A stretch of 23,620 nt of DNA from Ruminococcaceae bacterium UBA5396 (GTDB taxonomy: Bacteria > Bacillota > Clostridia > Oscillospirales > Acutalibacteraceae), in assembly GCA_002410715.1 (NCBI GenBank), contig DHOG01000061.1, positions 1 to 23,620 on the forward strand, given 5' to 3'. Positions 16,640 through 23,572 of this stretch are shown here, piece by piece; the stretch's first letter is position 1; each line of letters starts with the position of its first letter. The notes beneath the pieces are model-generated. The model was not told the origin of the DNA and made no database searches. It saw nothing but the letters and a program-made list of their open reading frames with translations. A program made the translations under genes and the position numbers.

Positions 16640-17549
16640 TATTACCCCCTCCCGTTATTTCCATAAAGCTTTGTTCAAGCGAGGTTTCAACCGCGCTCAA
16701 TCCGTAAATTGAAACGTTATTCTCCATCAGGCGTCGGTTGAGCGTGTCCAGCTCCTCCTCTTTGACACGAACATCTACAAATTCGTCATGAACAGCGGCA
16801 ATACGGTCGGGAATATTCTCCTGGAGCAACGCCACCGCTTGTTCCATCGGGCGGAGTCTGTAACGATATAATCCGGCGCCGCCGCCTTTAGTAAGCTCTT
16901 CAACACTGCCGATGCGAAGAATACGACCATTGTTGATGATACAAACCGTATCGCACATCTGCTGCATTTCCTGCAGAATATGGCTGGAAACAAATATACT
17001 CATACCCTGGGTATGCGCGAGATATCGGAGCAGGTCGCGCACTTCCTTGATCCCGGCGGGGTCAAGTCCGTTGGTGGGTTCGTCCAGTATCATAATTTTT
17101 GGATTGTGAAGCAGTGCCTGCGCCACGCCCAATCGCTGTTTCATTCCCAGAGAATAGCTTTTGAACTTATCACGGATACGCAATTGCATACCCACCAGCT
17201 GCACAACCTCGTCAATGCGTTCTTTTGTTGCGCCGCAAGCGCGTGCATGAATGAGCAGATTATCATAGCCGGATAAATAGCCGTACATATCCGGATTTTC
17301 AACAATGCCGCTGATATGCCGCATCGCAGCTTCAAAATTCTTTTCAATATCGTTGCCAAGAATCGAAATGTGCCCACTGTCAATCGATAAAAGTCCCAAA
17401 ATCATTTTGATGGTGGTGGTTTTACCGGCACCGTTGGGACCCAGAAACCCGAATACCTCCCCTTCCTTTACCGTCAGAGAAACATCCGAAATGATACCCC
17501 TGCTGCCAAAAGACTTATATACATTTTCCAATACCAGGACATCAGACAT
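16629..17549 (-). CDS. ABC transporter ATP-binding protein
   Basis: ATPase that drives the adjacent permease. Numbered from the ATG at 17549: Walker A GPNGAGKTT (37-45), signature SLGMKQ (133-138), Walker B ending D156-E157 in LDEPTNGLDP, and a later switch His in FVSSHILQEMQ. This fits the BcrA/NatA/CcmA subfamily with a C-terminal extension of about 90 aa. The upstream in-frame GTG at 17561 was rejected because GGAAAGG abuts it directly, whereas the ATG at 17549 has the AAAGGGTGG stretch 8 nt away. It lies about 30 nt after the anchored-protein gene and overlaps the permease start. Confidence 0.94.
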   Translation of the reverse strand: MSDVLVLENVYKSFGSRGIISDVSLTVKEGEVFGFLGPNGAGKTTTIKMILGLLSIDSGHISILGNDIEKNFEAAMRHISGIVENPDMYGYLSGYDNLLIHARACGATKERIDEVVQLVGMQLRIRDKFKSYSLGMKQRLGVAQALLHNPKIMILDEPTNGLDPAGIKEVRDLLRYLAHTQGMSIFVSSHILQEMQQMCDTVCIINNGRILRIGSVEELTKGGGAGLYRYRLRPMEQAVALLQENIPDRIAAVHDEFVDVRVKEEELDTLNRRLMENNVSIYGLSAVETSLEQSFMEITGGGNIVG

Positions 17550-17578
17550 ATATATGACCACCCTTTCCTATCACAGAC

Positions 17579-18184
17579 TCAGCGTCCCCACATATCATTA
17601 GACAGCCCGGTCCACATGGCCTGGCTGACGCGGTAGATTCCCCATTTTCCGTCAACCTTTTTAAAGCTGATTGTAATATAAAGCTGCTGATTTGCACCCT
17701 TGACTTCTTCCATCTTTTCGTTTGAGAAATCCATGTACTTTCCGCTTACTGTATAGGTGTAAGTAACGGTTGAATTGGCAATATTCTTATCAATGGTGTT
17801 GTCGTCTTGGGTTTTCTTGGCATCATCCCGCTTTGCGACACGCTCGAAACCATCAATCTGCTTTTCAATATTATCAATCAAAAGCCTCGCTGCGTCATTA
17901 ATATATCCTGAATTCTTTACAAAATATTTGGACAGTTCATTTTTCAGCCTTGTTTCCTCTGCTTCCAATGCTCCTGCAATCTTAAAGCCTTCGACCTCCT
18001 CATCGGTCAGCATCGAGGTTTCTTCCATTAATACACGATACTTATCGGTTAGCTTCCGAATCTCGCTTTTTTCGGGAATCAGAGTCAGCTGACTTACAAT
18101 GACATAAAGCAGTACCGTCACAAACAGAGCCATTGAAACCACAAAACCGCGGTTGATTCGTTTCCAGAACGGCTTTTTATTCAT
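17579..18184 (-). CDS. membrane-anchored protein of unknown function, first gene of the ABC operon
   Basis: The 201-aa protein has a basic N-terminus (MNKKPFWKRINR), one membrane helix (about 14-34) and a large outside-facing region with a helical, charged stretch (about 40-125, EIRKLTDKYRVLMEETSMLTDEE) and a beta-rich end (VTYTYTVSGKYMDFS, QLYITISFKKVDGKWGIYRVSQAMW). The end resembles the NTF2-like/DUF4878-type fold pattern only loosely. There is no lipobox. AAGGAG precedes the ATG and an extended -10 promoter lies at 18224-18252. Being promoter-proximal to the ATPase and permease, it is probably an accessory or substrate-interacting subunit, by inference only. Confidence 0.8.
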   Translation of the reverse strand: MNKKPFWKRINRGFVVSMALFVTVLLYVIVSQLTLIPEKSEIRKLTDKYRVLMEETSMLTDEEVEGFKIAGALEAEETRLKNELSKYFVKNSGYINDAARLLIDNIEKQIDGFERVAKRDDAKKTQDDNTIDKNIANSTVTYTYTVSGKYMDFSNEKMEEVKGANQQLYITISFKKVDGKWGIYRVSQAMWTGLSNDMWGR

Positions 18185-18223
18185 GCATACATCTCCTTTT
18201 CAGGTTTGAAAAACTTAAAATAG

Positions 18224-18252
18224 AGTATAACACAAACTCTCATAAAACGGAA
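18224..18252 (-). promoter_or_regulatory. extended -10 promoter of the ABC operon
   Basis: On the minus strand TATACT (18224-18229) is directly preceded by TGT, the extended -10 element, with a weak -35 TTCCGT (18247-18252) at a 17-nt spacing. It lies about 40 nt upstream of the first gene of the operon. Confidence 0.5.
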
Positions 18253-18261
18253 CAACCACAA

Positions 18262-18296
18262 CTCAACTTCTATCGGCTTTCAGCTAACAAGTTGAG
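18262..18296. other. 8-bp inverted repeat
   Basis: CTCAACTT (18262-18269) pairs with AAGTTGAG (18289-18296) around a 19-nt loop. It sits between the bofA terminator and the ABC operon promoter. It could be an operator or a hairpin; nothing further is visible. Confidence 0.3.
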
Positions 18297-18307
18297 GCAT
18301 AATTCCT

Positions 18308-18348
18308 ATAAAAAATACAGCCCCAAATGAACTCGGTCATTTGGAGCC
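18308..18348 (-). terminator. intrinsic terminator after bofA
   Basis: On the minus strand GGCTCCAAATGA (18337-18348) pairs with TCATTTGGGGCT (18319-18330) over 12 bp with two G-T wobbles and a 6-nt loop, followed by GTATTTTTTATAG. It lies about 30 nt after the bofA stop. Confidence 0.88.
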
Positions 18349-18379
18349 GCCCTGCGGAATTGTATTTAACTTTGCCAAA

Positions 18380-18649
18380 TCAATAATTCATCAACAGCTT
18401 GAGAACCAGCAATGAGATAACCCCCGGGATGCCCAGAACAGCACAGCAAAGACCTGTGAACGCATTCAGCCCCAGAGACACCCCTGTAAAAGCACCTACA
18501 ACATTTACCGCCGCGAGGGCACAAACGCCCTGGGCTCCTGATCCTACAAATGCCCGTATTGGTCTTTTGGTTCGCATCAGCGCAATCAATACAGCAATCA
18601 CCAATCCTATCCCGACGGCGTAAACCAGAATCTGAAGCCACAGGCTCAT
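18380..18649 (-). CDS. bofA: BofA-like pro-sigma-K processing regulator
   Basis: In Bacillus, BofA is an integral protein of the mother-cell-side forespore membrane that holds the SpoIVFB protease inactive until pro-sigma-K should be cleaved. The 89-aa protein has two hydrophobic segments (about 4-24 and 40-87) and the family's conserved NVVGAFTGVSLGLNAFTGL...LGIPGVISLLVLKLL block. The ATG follows GAAGGAG, which lies within the last codons of the upstream gene; only 2 nt separate that stop from this start. Clostridia often keep bofA-like genes even where the sigma-K checkpoint differs, so the exact role here is not certain. Confidence 0.9.
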   Translation of the reverse strand: MSLWLQILVYAVGIGLVIAVLIALMRTKRPIRAFVGSGAQGVCALAAVNVVGAFTGVSLGLNAFTGLCCAVLGIPGVISLLVLKLLMNY

Positions 18650-18651
18650 TT

Positions 18652-18912
18652 CTATTTCTCTCCTTCTGTAACGAGCGAGGGATACCTTCCCGCTCTTAGT
18701 CCCTGTTCTTTCGCCAGGCGCAGCAAATACCGGTATTGAGCCCGTAAGGATTCAATTTCGTATATGCAGGATTCAATTAGATCGCTGTCCCTTTCCATCT
18801 TGAATCTTAAATTGGCATTATCCAGCCTTACACATACATCCCGAATGGCAGCAAGTACCTCATTTGTTGATTCCTCCGGCTTAAGAATGGCTTTGCGTAT
18901 TGTACCCTCCAT
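18652..18912 (-). CDS. DUF2508 (YaaL-like) protein
   Basis: A small helical, charged protein of 86 aa from the ATG at 18912. The region with RDSDLIESCIYEIESLRAQ and YRYLLRLAKEQGLR matches the DUF2508/YaaL pattern (DPxxxxxxxLxxAxxxYxxLLREA). In Bacillus subtilis yaaL lies directly upstream of bofA, and the same order here supports the call. The in-frame ATG at 18930 was rejected because it has no ribosome binding site, while GAAAGG lies about 10 nt before 18912. The function of the family is unknown. A TATAAT on the minus strand at 18957-18962 probably drives both genes. Confidence 0.78.
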   Translation of the reverse strand: MEGTIRKAILKPEESTNEVLAAIRDVCVRLDNANLRFKMERDSDLIESCIYEIESLRAQYRYLLRLAKEQGLRAGRYPSLVTEGEK

Positions 18913-18956
18913 GGTATTCACGCCTTTCATAAAATATCTATGATAAGTATTGGAAT

Positions 18957-18962
18957 ATTATA
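18957..18962 (-). promoter_or_regulatory. -10 element upstream of the DUF2508-bofA pair
   Basis: A perfect TATAAT on the minus strand about 45 nt before the start codon. The best -35 candidates are TGCTTG at a 17-nt spacing (poor match) and TTGTTT at a 14-nt spacing (too short), so only the -10 is claimed. This is divergent from the promoter at 19016. Confidence 0.45.
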
Positions 18963-19015
18963 CCGATTCTATACCTAAACAAGCATTTTATGAAAAGCAA
19001 TTTTATATATCCCAT

Positions 19016-19043
19016 TTGACAGCCCCATCCATTATGTGGTAAT
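19016..19043 (+). promoter_or_regulatory. probable housekeeping promoter of the sigma factor gene
   Basis: A perfect TTGACA (19016-19021) is followed after 16 nt by GGTAAT (19038-19043), which is directly preceded by TGT, an extended -10. The leader to the start codon would be about 70 nt. An alternative ECF-type element lies at 19074-19104. Confidence 0.55.
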
Positions 19044-19122
19044 GTGATAAAGTATTATTATTTTTAAATATTTTGCAACCTTTTGGCTTCCAGTTTAGTG
19101 TTATAGATAGGGAGGGATGACG

Positions 19123-19629
19123 GTGAGCCCAGAATCGCTGCGTAATGCGCGCACGCAAAACGATTCGGTGGATGAAATTCTTGAACGGTATGCGGCCATG
19201 GTGTATAGGCTGGCTTATGCACGTACCAAAAACCGGTTTGATTCTGACGACATTTTGCAGGAGGTGTTTATGCGGTATATCCGCAGCGCACCCGACTGCC
19301 AAGATGAGGAACACCGTAAGGCTTGGCTGATTAGAACCACCATCAACTGCAGTAAAACACTGCTGACATCGGCATGGTTCCGAAAAACCGCGCCGCTTAG
19401 TGACACGCTGAGTTTTGAGATGAACGAACGTAGCGAGGTCTACTATGCTGTGCTGGAACTTCCGACTCAGTATCGAACTGTTATCCACCTGTTCTATTAT
19501 GAAGATTATGCAGTGGCGGAAATTGCAAGGCTGCTTGACTGCAAAGAGTCCACTGTAAAATCCCGCCTTCACAGAGCACGAAACATCCTTCGTGATAAGC
19601 TGAAAGGAGTAGCCTTTGATGTTCAGTAA
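19123..19629 (+). CDS. ECF-type RNA polymerase sigma factor
   Basis: A 168-aa sigma-70 family protein of extracytoplasmic-function layout. Region 2 spans about residues 15-80 (DEILERYAAMVYRLAYAR, then DSDDILQEVFMRYIRS, the core-binding and -10 recognition part) and region 4 about 110-160 (LPTQYRTVIHLFYYEDYAVAEIARLL, then STVKSRLHRARNILRDKL, the -35 helix-turn-helix). There is no region 1 or 3. GTG 19123 was chosen because GGGAGGG (19110-19116) is 6 nt away; the ATG at 19117 directly abuts that site. The stop overlaps the start of the beta-propeller gene by 11 nt, so the two are translationally coupled. Confidence 0.93.
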   Translation: MSPESLRNARTQNDSVDEILERYAAMVYRLAYARTKNRFDSDDILQEVFMRYIRSAPDCQDEEHRKAWLIRTTINCSKTLLTSAWFRKTAPLSDTLSFEMNERSEVYYAVLELPTQYRTVIHLFYYEDYAVAEIARLLDCKESTVKSRLHRARNILRDKLKGVAFDVQ

Positions 19630-21829
19630 TAAATATAAAGCGGACAATGATACCATCAACCCGGATAAAGCGTTGATCAAATATCTTTCGGTCCGTATGA
19701 AGCAAGCCCAGTCGGCTTCAGAGAAGCCGGAGCCGATACACTCTGTTGTAAAAATAAAAAAGCGCAGGTTGGCACATGCCGCAGCCGCGATTGCAGCCTG
19801 CCTTGCAATTCTTTTGAGCGCAGGCGGTCTGTATTTGCATTTTAATCAGGATCAATTGCACCCTGCTGTCAACACCGATCAAAAAAAGCATGAAAGCACA
19901 GATGAAAGCACAGAAAAAAAAGATGTTAATTTTGCAACCTATACCGAGCTTTACAATCTCATCAGATCGATGGAGCAAACCGCCGATTTTGGATCCGATG
20001 AAGATTTCATTTCAGAAACTGCCCCGGCTGCCATGCCCGGAAATAATATAAATGGCAACCCTATCATGAAAGGCGGCGGCGCTACCGGCGCTGCAACCCA
20101 AGCTACACAAGCCACAAACGGCAAAGCCAATTCAAGGGAAACCGACAGTCATTCCAAAACCAATACACAGGTGCAGGGTGTAGATGAAGCCGATATCGTC
20201 AAAACCGACGGTGAATATATTTACACACTGGTTGACGGCAAGCTGAAAATCGTCAGCGTAAACGGTTCCAAAATGAAGATGTTATCAAGTATCGATGTTG
20301 GTGCCGGCTCGGACGTGAAATCGGAATACAAGCCGTTAGAGTTTTATATTAAGGACGACCGCTTAATCGTTTTGAAAAACAAATACAAGATTGACAGCGA
20401 CTATTCCTCCAAACCACGGGCAGAGATTGCATACGATGGTTGTTATGTTTACAACAGAAACTGCTCGGTTGTGGCAGATGTGTATGATTTATCCGACCGT
20501 GACGCACCCAAGCTTATCGGAAGCAGCGGTCAAAGCGGATATTATCTCTCATCCAGAATGGTGGGACAAACGCTTTACCTGATTACAAACCATAATGTCT
20601 ATGATACAGCGGTGAAGGATTCACCCGAAACCTATATTCCTATGATTTACAGCAAAAATAAAGGGAGAATCATCCCCCCTGCCGATATTTATATCAGTAA
20701 GGAGCCACAGGGCAGGCAATATATCGTGGTAACATCTGTTGATATTGCAAATCCTGATAAGCAGATTTCGTCCAAAACCGTATTCGGATGCGGCAGTACC
20801 CTTTATGCCAGCACCGAAAACCTGATGATTGCAAGTGGATCCAACGGACGAAATTCCGGTGGTACCCCTGTTGCGGGCAGAACGGTTCCGCAAGTGGCAG
20901 AAAAAACGCAGGTCTCGGGAGCGGTCACGCCCGACGATTCGGCGGGCGGCTCCTCGTATACTGAAAAAAACAAAACCACAACCACCACCTATACCAACAG
21001 TACCAATCTTCTTCGCTTTTCACTAAGTGACGGAAAAATTGAGCTTGCCGCCAAGGGAAGCATCAAGGGAAATTTGCTTAATCAGTTTTCGATGGATGAA
21101 CACAACGGCGTATTCCGGTTTGTAACAACGGTATCCACACACACCGAAACCACCAGTGGTAGCGGGGAAAATGCGCTTGTAACCTATACGCCGGGCACAA
21201 CCACCAACTCCCTTTATACCCTGAACCCAAAGCTTGAAGTCATCGGTAAAATAGAAAACCTTGCCCAAAACGAGCGTGTCTATTCAGTCCGTTTCAGCGG
21301 AGACATCGGCTATTTTGTCACCTTCCGACAGACCGATCCCCTGTTTGCCGTTGATTTGGGTAACCCCGCCAAGCCGAAAGTCCTCAGCGCACTGAAAATC
21401 CCCGGCTTCTCGGAATATCTCCACCCGTGGTCAGATAATCTGCTGTTTGGTCTGGGACGTGACGCCGATTTAAGCGGCAGGGCAGGTTATATGAAAATAT
21501 CCATGTTCGACGTGTCCGACCCCACGGATGTAAGCGAAAAGAATAAGCTAATTCTGGACGGTTACTATTACTCGGATGCCAGCTACAACCACAAAGCCAT
21601 CGTAATCTCCCCCGAACGTGGGATTGTGGCTTTCCCCTGCGATAACAAGTATTTGATTGTTTCTTATACACAGAACGGCTTTGTTAAAAAAGCTGAACTA
21701 TCGGTAGACAACTATGGAGTTAATCAGCGCGGACTGTATATCGACGATGTGTTCTATGTTTGCACAAATAAATCCATCACCGCCTATTCCATGGACAATT
21801 ACAAAAAGCTGGCTACCCTGAAATTTTGA
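19619..21829 (+). CDS. membrane-anchored beta-propeller domain protein, candidate sigma regulator
   Basis: The 736-aa protein starts with a cytoplasmic segment of about 50 residues, then KIKKRR and one membrane helix (about 51-73), a Gly/Ala/Thr-rich low-complexity linker (about 80-180), and a large outside domain. VQGVDEADIVKTDGEYIYTL (185-204) is the signature opening of the Beta_propel family (PF09826), followed by repeated strand pairs such as VADVYDLSDRDAPKLIGS and MFDVSDPTDVSEKNKL. It occupies the position and topology of an anti-sigma factor, but no zinc-type anti-sigma motif (HxxxCxxC) is present. A regulatory role is inferred from coupling alone. ATG 19619 was preferred to TTG 19616; AAAGGAG lies 9 nt upstream. 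A bidirectional terminator follows. Confidence 0.9.
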   Translation: MFSNKYKADNDTINPDKALIKYLSVRMKQAQSASEKPEPIHSVVKIKKRRLAHAAAAIAACLAILLSAGGLYLHFNQDQLHPAVNTDQKKHESTDESTEKKDVNFATYTELYNLIRSMEQTADFGSDEDFISETAPAAMPGNNINGNPIMKGGGATGAATQATQATNGKANSRETDSHSKTNTQVQGVDEADIVKTDGEYIYTLVDGKLKIVSVNGSKMKMLSSIDVGAGSDVKSEYKPLEFYIKDDRLIVLKNKYKIDSDYSSKPRAEIAYDGCYVYNRNCSVVADVYDLSDRDAPKLIGSSGQSGYYLSSRMVGQTLYLITNHNVYDTAVKDSPETYIPMIYSKNKGRIIPPADIYISKEPQGRQYIVVTSVDIANPDKQISSKTVFGCGSTLYASTENLMIASGSNGRNSGGTPVAGRTVPQVAEKTQVSGAVTPDDSAGGSSYTEKNKTTTTTYTNSTNLLRFSLSDGKIELAAKGSIKGNLLNQFSMDEHNGVFRFVTTVSTHTETTSGSGENALVTYTPGTTTNSLYTLNPKLEVIGKIENLAQNERVYSVRFSGDIGYFVTFRQTDPLFAVDLGNPAKPKVLSALKIPGFSEYLHPWSDNLLFGLGRDADLSGRAGYMKISMFDVSDPTDVSEKNKLILDGYYYSDASYNHKAIVISPERGIVAFPCDNKYLIVSYTQNGFVKKAELSVDNYGVNQRGLYIDDVFYVCTNKSITAYSMDNYKKLATLKF

Positions 21830-21841
21830 TAAAATAGGCAT

Positions 21842-21878
21842 AAAAAATCTCCGCAGCATTTAACTGCGGAGATTTTTT
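21842..21878. terminator. bidirectional intrinsic terminator
   Basis: AAAAAATCTCCGCAG (21842-21856) pairs perfectly with CTGCGGAGATTTTTT (21864-21878), a 15-bp stem with a 7-nt loop and T-runs on both strands. It separates the convergent beta-propeller and cyclophilin genes. Confidence 0.95.
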
Positions 21879-21891
21879 AGTTAAAACAATA

Positions 21892-22776
21892 TTAACCCTT
21901 ATATTCCACAATCTCAATGGAATTGATTTTCACATCATCCTTGGGCTTGGTTTTATCTCCCTGACCGTTATCCACCGTTTCGACCGTTGCAATGGCATCC
22001 ACAACGTCCATCCCCTCAAAAACCTGTCCAAACACGGTATGTCCGCCCCATTCGCGCCATGCACCATCAAGGCTTATGTTGCCACCATGCTTTTCATATA
22101 GCTCCCAAACCTCATCCGGAACAAGCTTGGGATCGGGTGCGAGAAAATACTGGGATTTGAAAAAAGCATCGAATGAACCAAACTGACTGTCGATTTGCTC
22201 CTTATACTGATTATAATACTGCAGAGCTTCGCCTTTTTTCTGATTATAATTGCTTAAATATGTCTCTGCGTTTTCCTGATATTTTTCTTCCCCATCAAAC
22301 GCCTCAGGTCCTGCCTGATTGATAAAAAACTGGCTGCCGTTTGTTGCCACGCCATATCTCCCCGAATTCGCCATTGCCAGCGATCCGCGCAGATTCAGCA
22401 GCTTCTTGTCAAACTCGTCCTTAAAATCTTCTTCATAGATACTTTCGCCGCCGGCACCCGTGCCTTCGGGATCACCGCCTTGAATCATAAAATCTTCAAT
22501 TACTCTGTGAAAGATTACGCCGTCATAATAGCCGTTTCGGGCGTGGGTTATGAAATTTTTCACCGCTTTGGGAGCCGCTTTTGGAAAAAATCGGATTTTG
22601 ATATCCCCCATGCTGGTATGCATAATGGCAATTTCCTCGCCTTGTTCCGGCTTTTCAAGCTGGAATCCCACTTTTCCGGAATATGCGTCGGTTACCCTTT
22701 TACTGGAACAGCCGGTCATAGGTATCACAAACAACATTGCTGCCATGGCAAGACTCAGAACACATTTCAGCTTCAT
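21892..22776 (-). CDS. cyclophilin-type peptidyl-prolyl isomerase, lipoprotein
   Basis: Catalyses cis-trans isomerisation of peptidyl-prolyl bonds, here probably on the outer face of the membrane. A signal peptide ends in a lipobox-like PMTGC with C23 as the lipidated Cys. The cyclophilin core follows: [15 protein letters not shown] with the catalytic Arg, GTGGESIYEEDF, and GSQFFINQ. An unusual insertion of about 75 residues (about 160-235, charged, Tyr/Gln-rich, YLSNYNQKKGEALQYYNQYK) lies between GSQFFINQ and GHTVFGQVF. The ATG at 22776 was chosen over 22785 because GAGAGG is 9 nt from it and abuts the other. It lies 31 nt downstream of the cytosolic paralogue, probably in one operon. Confidence 0.93.
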   Translation of the reverse strand: MKLKCVLSLAMAAMLFVIPMTGCSSKRVTDAYSGKVGFQLEKPEQGEEIAIMHTSMGDIKIRFFPKAAPKAVKNFITHARNGYYDGVIFHRVIEDFMIQGGDPEGTGAGGESIYEEDFKDEFDKKLLNLRGSLAMANSGRYGVATNGSQFFINQAGPEAFDGEEKYQENAETYLSNYNQKKGEALQYYNQYKEQIDSQFGSFDAFFKSQYFLAPDPKLVPDEVWELYEKHGGNISLDGAWREWGGHTVFGQVFEGMDVVDAIATVETVDNGQGDKTKPKDDVKINSIEIVEYKG

Positions 22777-22807
22777 TTCGGACATCCTCTCAAGTTATTT
22801 TGTTAAA

Positions 22808-23401
22808 TTAATCAAGGACAGAAATCTCAATCGATTGGATGGTTACATCCTGTTCAGGCTTATCATTTCGACCAGTTGGGGTATTGGCAATGGCATTCAC
22901 AACATCCATGCCGTCATATACCTGACCAAAAACAGTATGACGAAAATCAAGCCATGGTGTACCGCCCACCTTATTGTAATTTTGAACAACCGATTCCGGA
23001 AACCTTTTGTCCTTAAGGGCAATCTGATCCAGCATCTGCTTGGGGCAGGATGCCAGCTGAACAATAAAGAACTGACTGCCGTTGGTGTTGGGACCGGCAT
23101 TTGCCATTGACAAAGCGCCGCAGTAATTGCGCAGCTCGACATTCGGCTCGTCCTCGAACGGTTCTCCCCAAATACTTTCACCGCCTGTTCCGTTGCCGAG
23201 GGGATCTCCCCCCTGAATCATGAAATCCTGAATCACACGGTGAAAAATGAGTCCGTTGTAATAGCCGTTTTTGGCATGTGTCATGAAGTTCTCGCAGGTT
23301 TTTGGTGTTTTGTCTGGGAAAAGCCGAATAGATATATCCCCCATGCTGGTATGCATAACTGCAACGGTATCGCCTTTTGACGGACGGTCAAGCTGGTTCA
23401 T
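22808..23401 (-). CDS. cyclophilin-type peptidyl-prolyl isomerase, cytosolic
   Basis: A 197-aa isomerase without a signal peptide. Active-site residues correspond to cyclophilin A: FHRV with R55, FMIQGGDP (60-67), GTGGESIW, and GSQFFI (108-113). A shorter insertion of about 35 residues (about 116-150, [21 protein letters not shown]) occurs at the same site as in the neighbouring lipoprotein paralogue. The ATG at 23401 was chosen over the in-frame TTG at 23416 because GGAGG lies 8 nt upstream of it and would be inside the longer form. It is upstream of and on the same strand as the lipoprotein paralogue. No convincing promoter was found. Confidence 0.94.
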   Translation of the reverse strand: MNQLDRPSKGDTVAVMHTSMGDISIRLFPDKTPKTCENFMTHAKNGYYNGLIFHRVIQDFMIQGGDPLGNGTGGESIWGEPFEDEPNVELRNYCGALSMANAGPNTNGSQFFIVQLASCPKQMLDQIALKDKRFPESVVQNYNKVGGTPWLDFRHTVFGQVYDGMDVVNAIANTPTGRNDKPEQDVTIQSIEISVLD

Positions 23402-23438
23402 GAATTTTTCCTCCAATTAATTAAAACTGTGGTGGTAT

Positions 23439-23453
23439 CAGCGTAAAACGCTG
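23439..23453. other. 6-bp palindrome upstream of the cyclophilin pair
   Basis: CAGCGT (23439-23444) and ACGCTG (23448-23453) pair around AAA, about 40 nt before the start codon of the first cyclophilin gene. It could be an operator or leader hairpin. Confidence 0.3.
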
Positions 23454-23460
23454 TTTGGCT

Positions 23461-23515
23461 CGATATGGAAACGCAATACAAGTAAATCCAAGCGGATAGG
23501 GGCAATTCCATATCG
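23461..23515. repeat. palindromic intergenic element (TAGGGGC family), copy 3
   Basis: Perfect 10-bp inverted arms CGATATGGAA (23461-23470) and TTCCATATCG (23506-23515) enclose 35 nt that end with TAGGGGCAA just before the right arm. The same string and layout occur at 15009-15063 with unrelated arm sequences. Confidence 0.55.
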
Positions 23516-23526
23516 TTGTCACCCTC

Positions 23527-23572
23527 GGCTCCCTCCCAGAGGGAAGCTGTCGCCCGTGGGCGACTGAGGGAG
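23527..23572. repeat. REP-like palindromic repeat of clostridial type
   Basis: CTCCCTC (23529-23535) can pair with GAGGGAG (23566-23572) around a perfect GTCGCCC (23549-23555)/GGGCGAC (23558-23564) hairpin; alternatively TCCCTC (23530-23535) pairs with GAGGGA (23539-23544). Repeats of the form CCTCCCAGAGGGA plus CTGTCGxxxCGACTGAGGGAG are, from memory, widespread between genes in gut Oscillospiraceae. The last 20 nt of the window (CACTCCCTCCGGCACTCC) look like the start of another such unit. Confidence 0.6.

Noticed and set aside
19003..19680. 225-aa minus-strand open frame
   Set aside because: Antisense to the sigma factor gene and its promoter region, with no ribosome binding site; the sigma protein has clear region 2 and region 4 motifs.
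22550..23110. 186-aa plus-strand open frame
   Set aside because: It lies opposite the two cyclophilin genes, spans their junction, has no ribosome binding site and its translation has no recognisable domain; the minus-strand genes have full active-site motifs.
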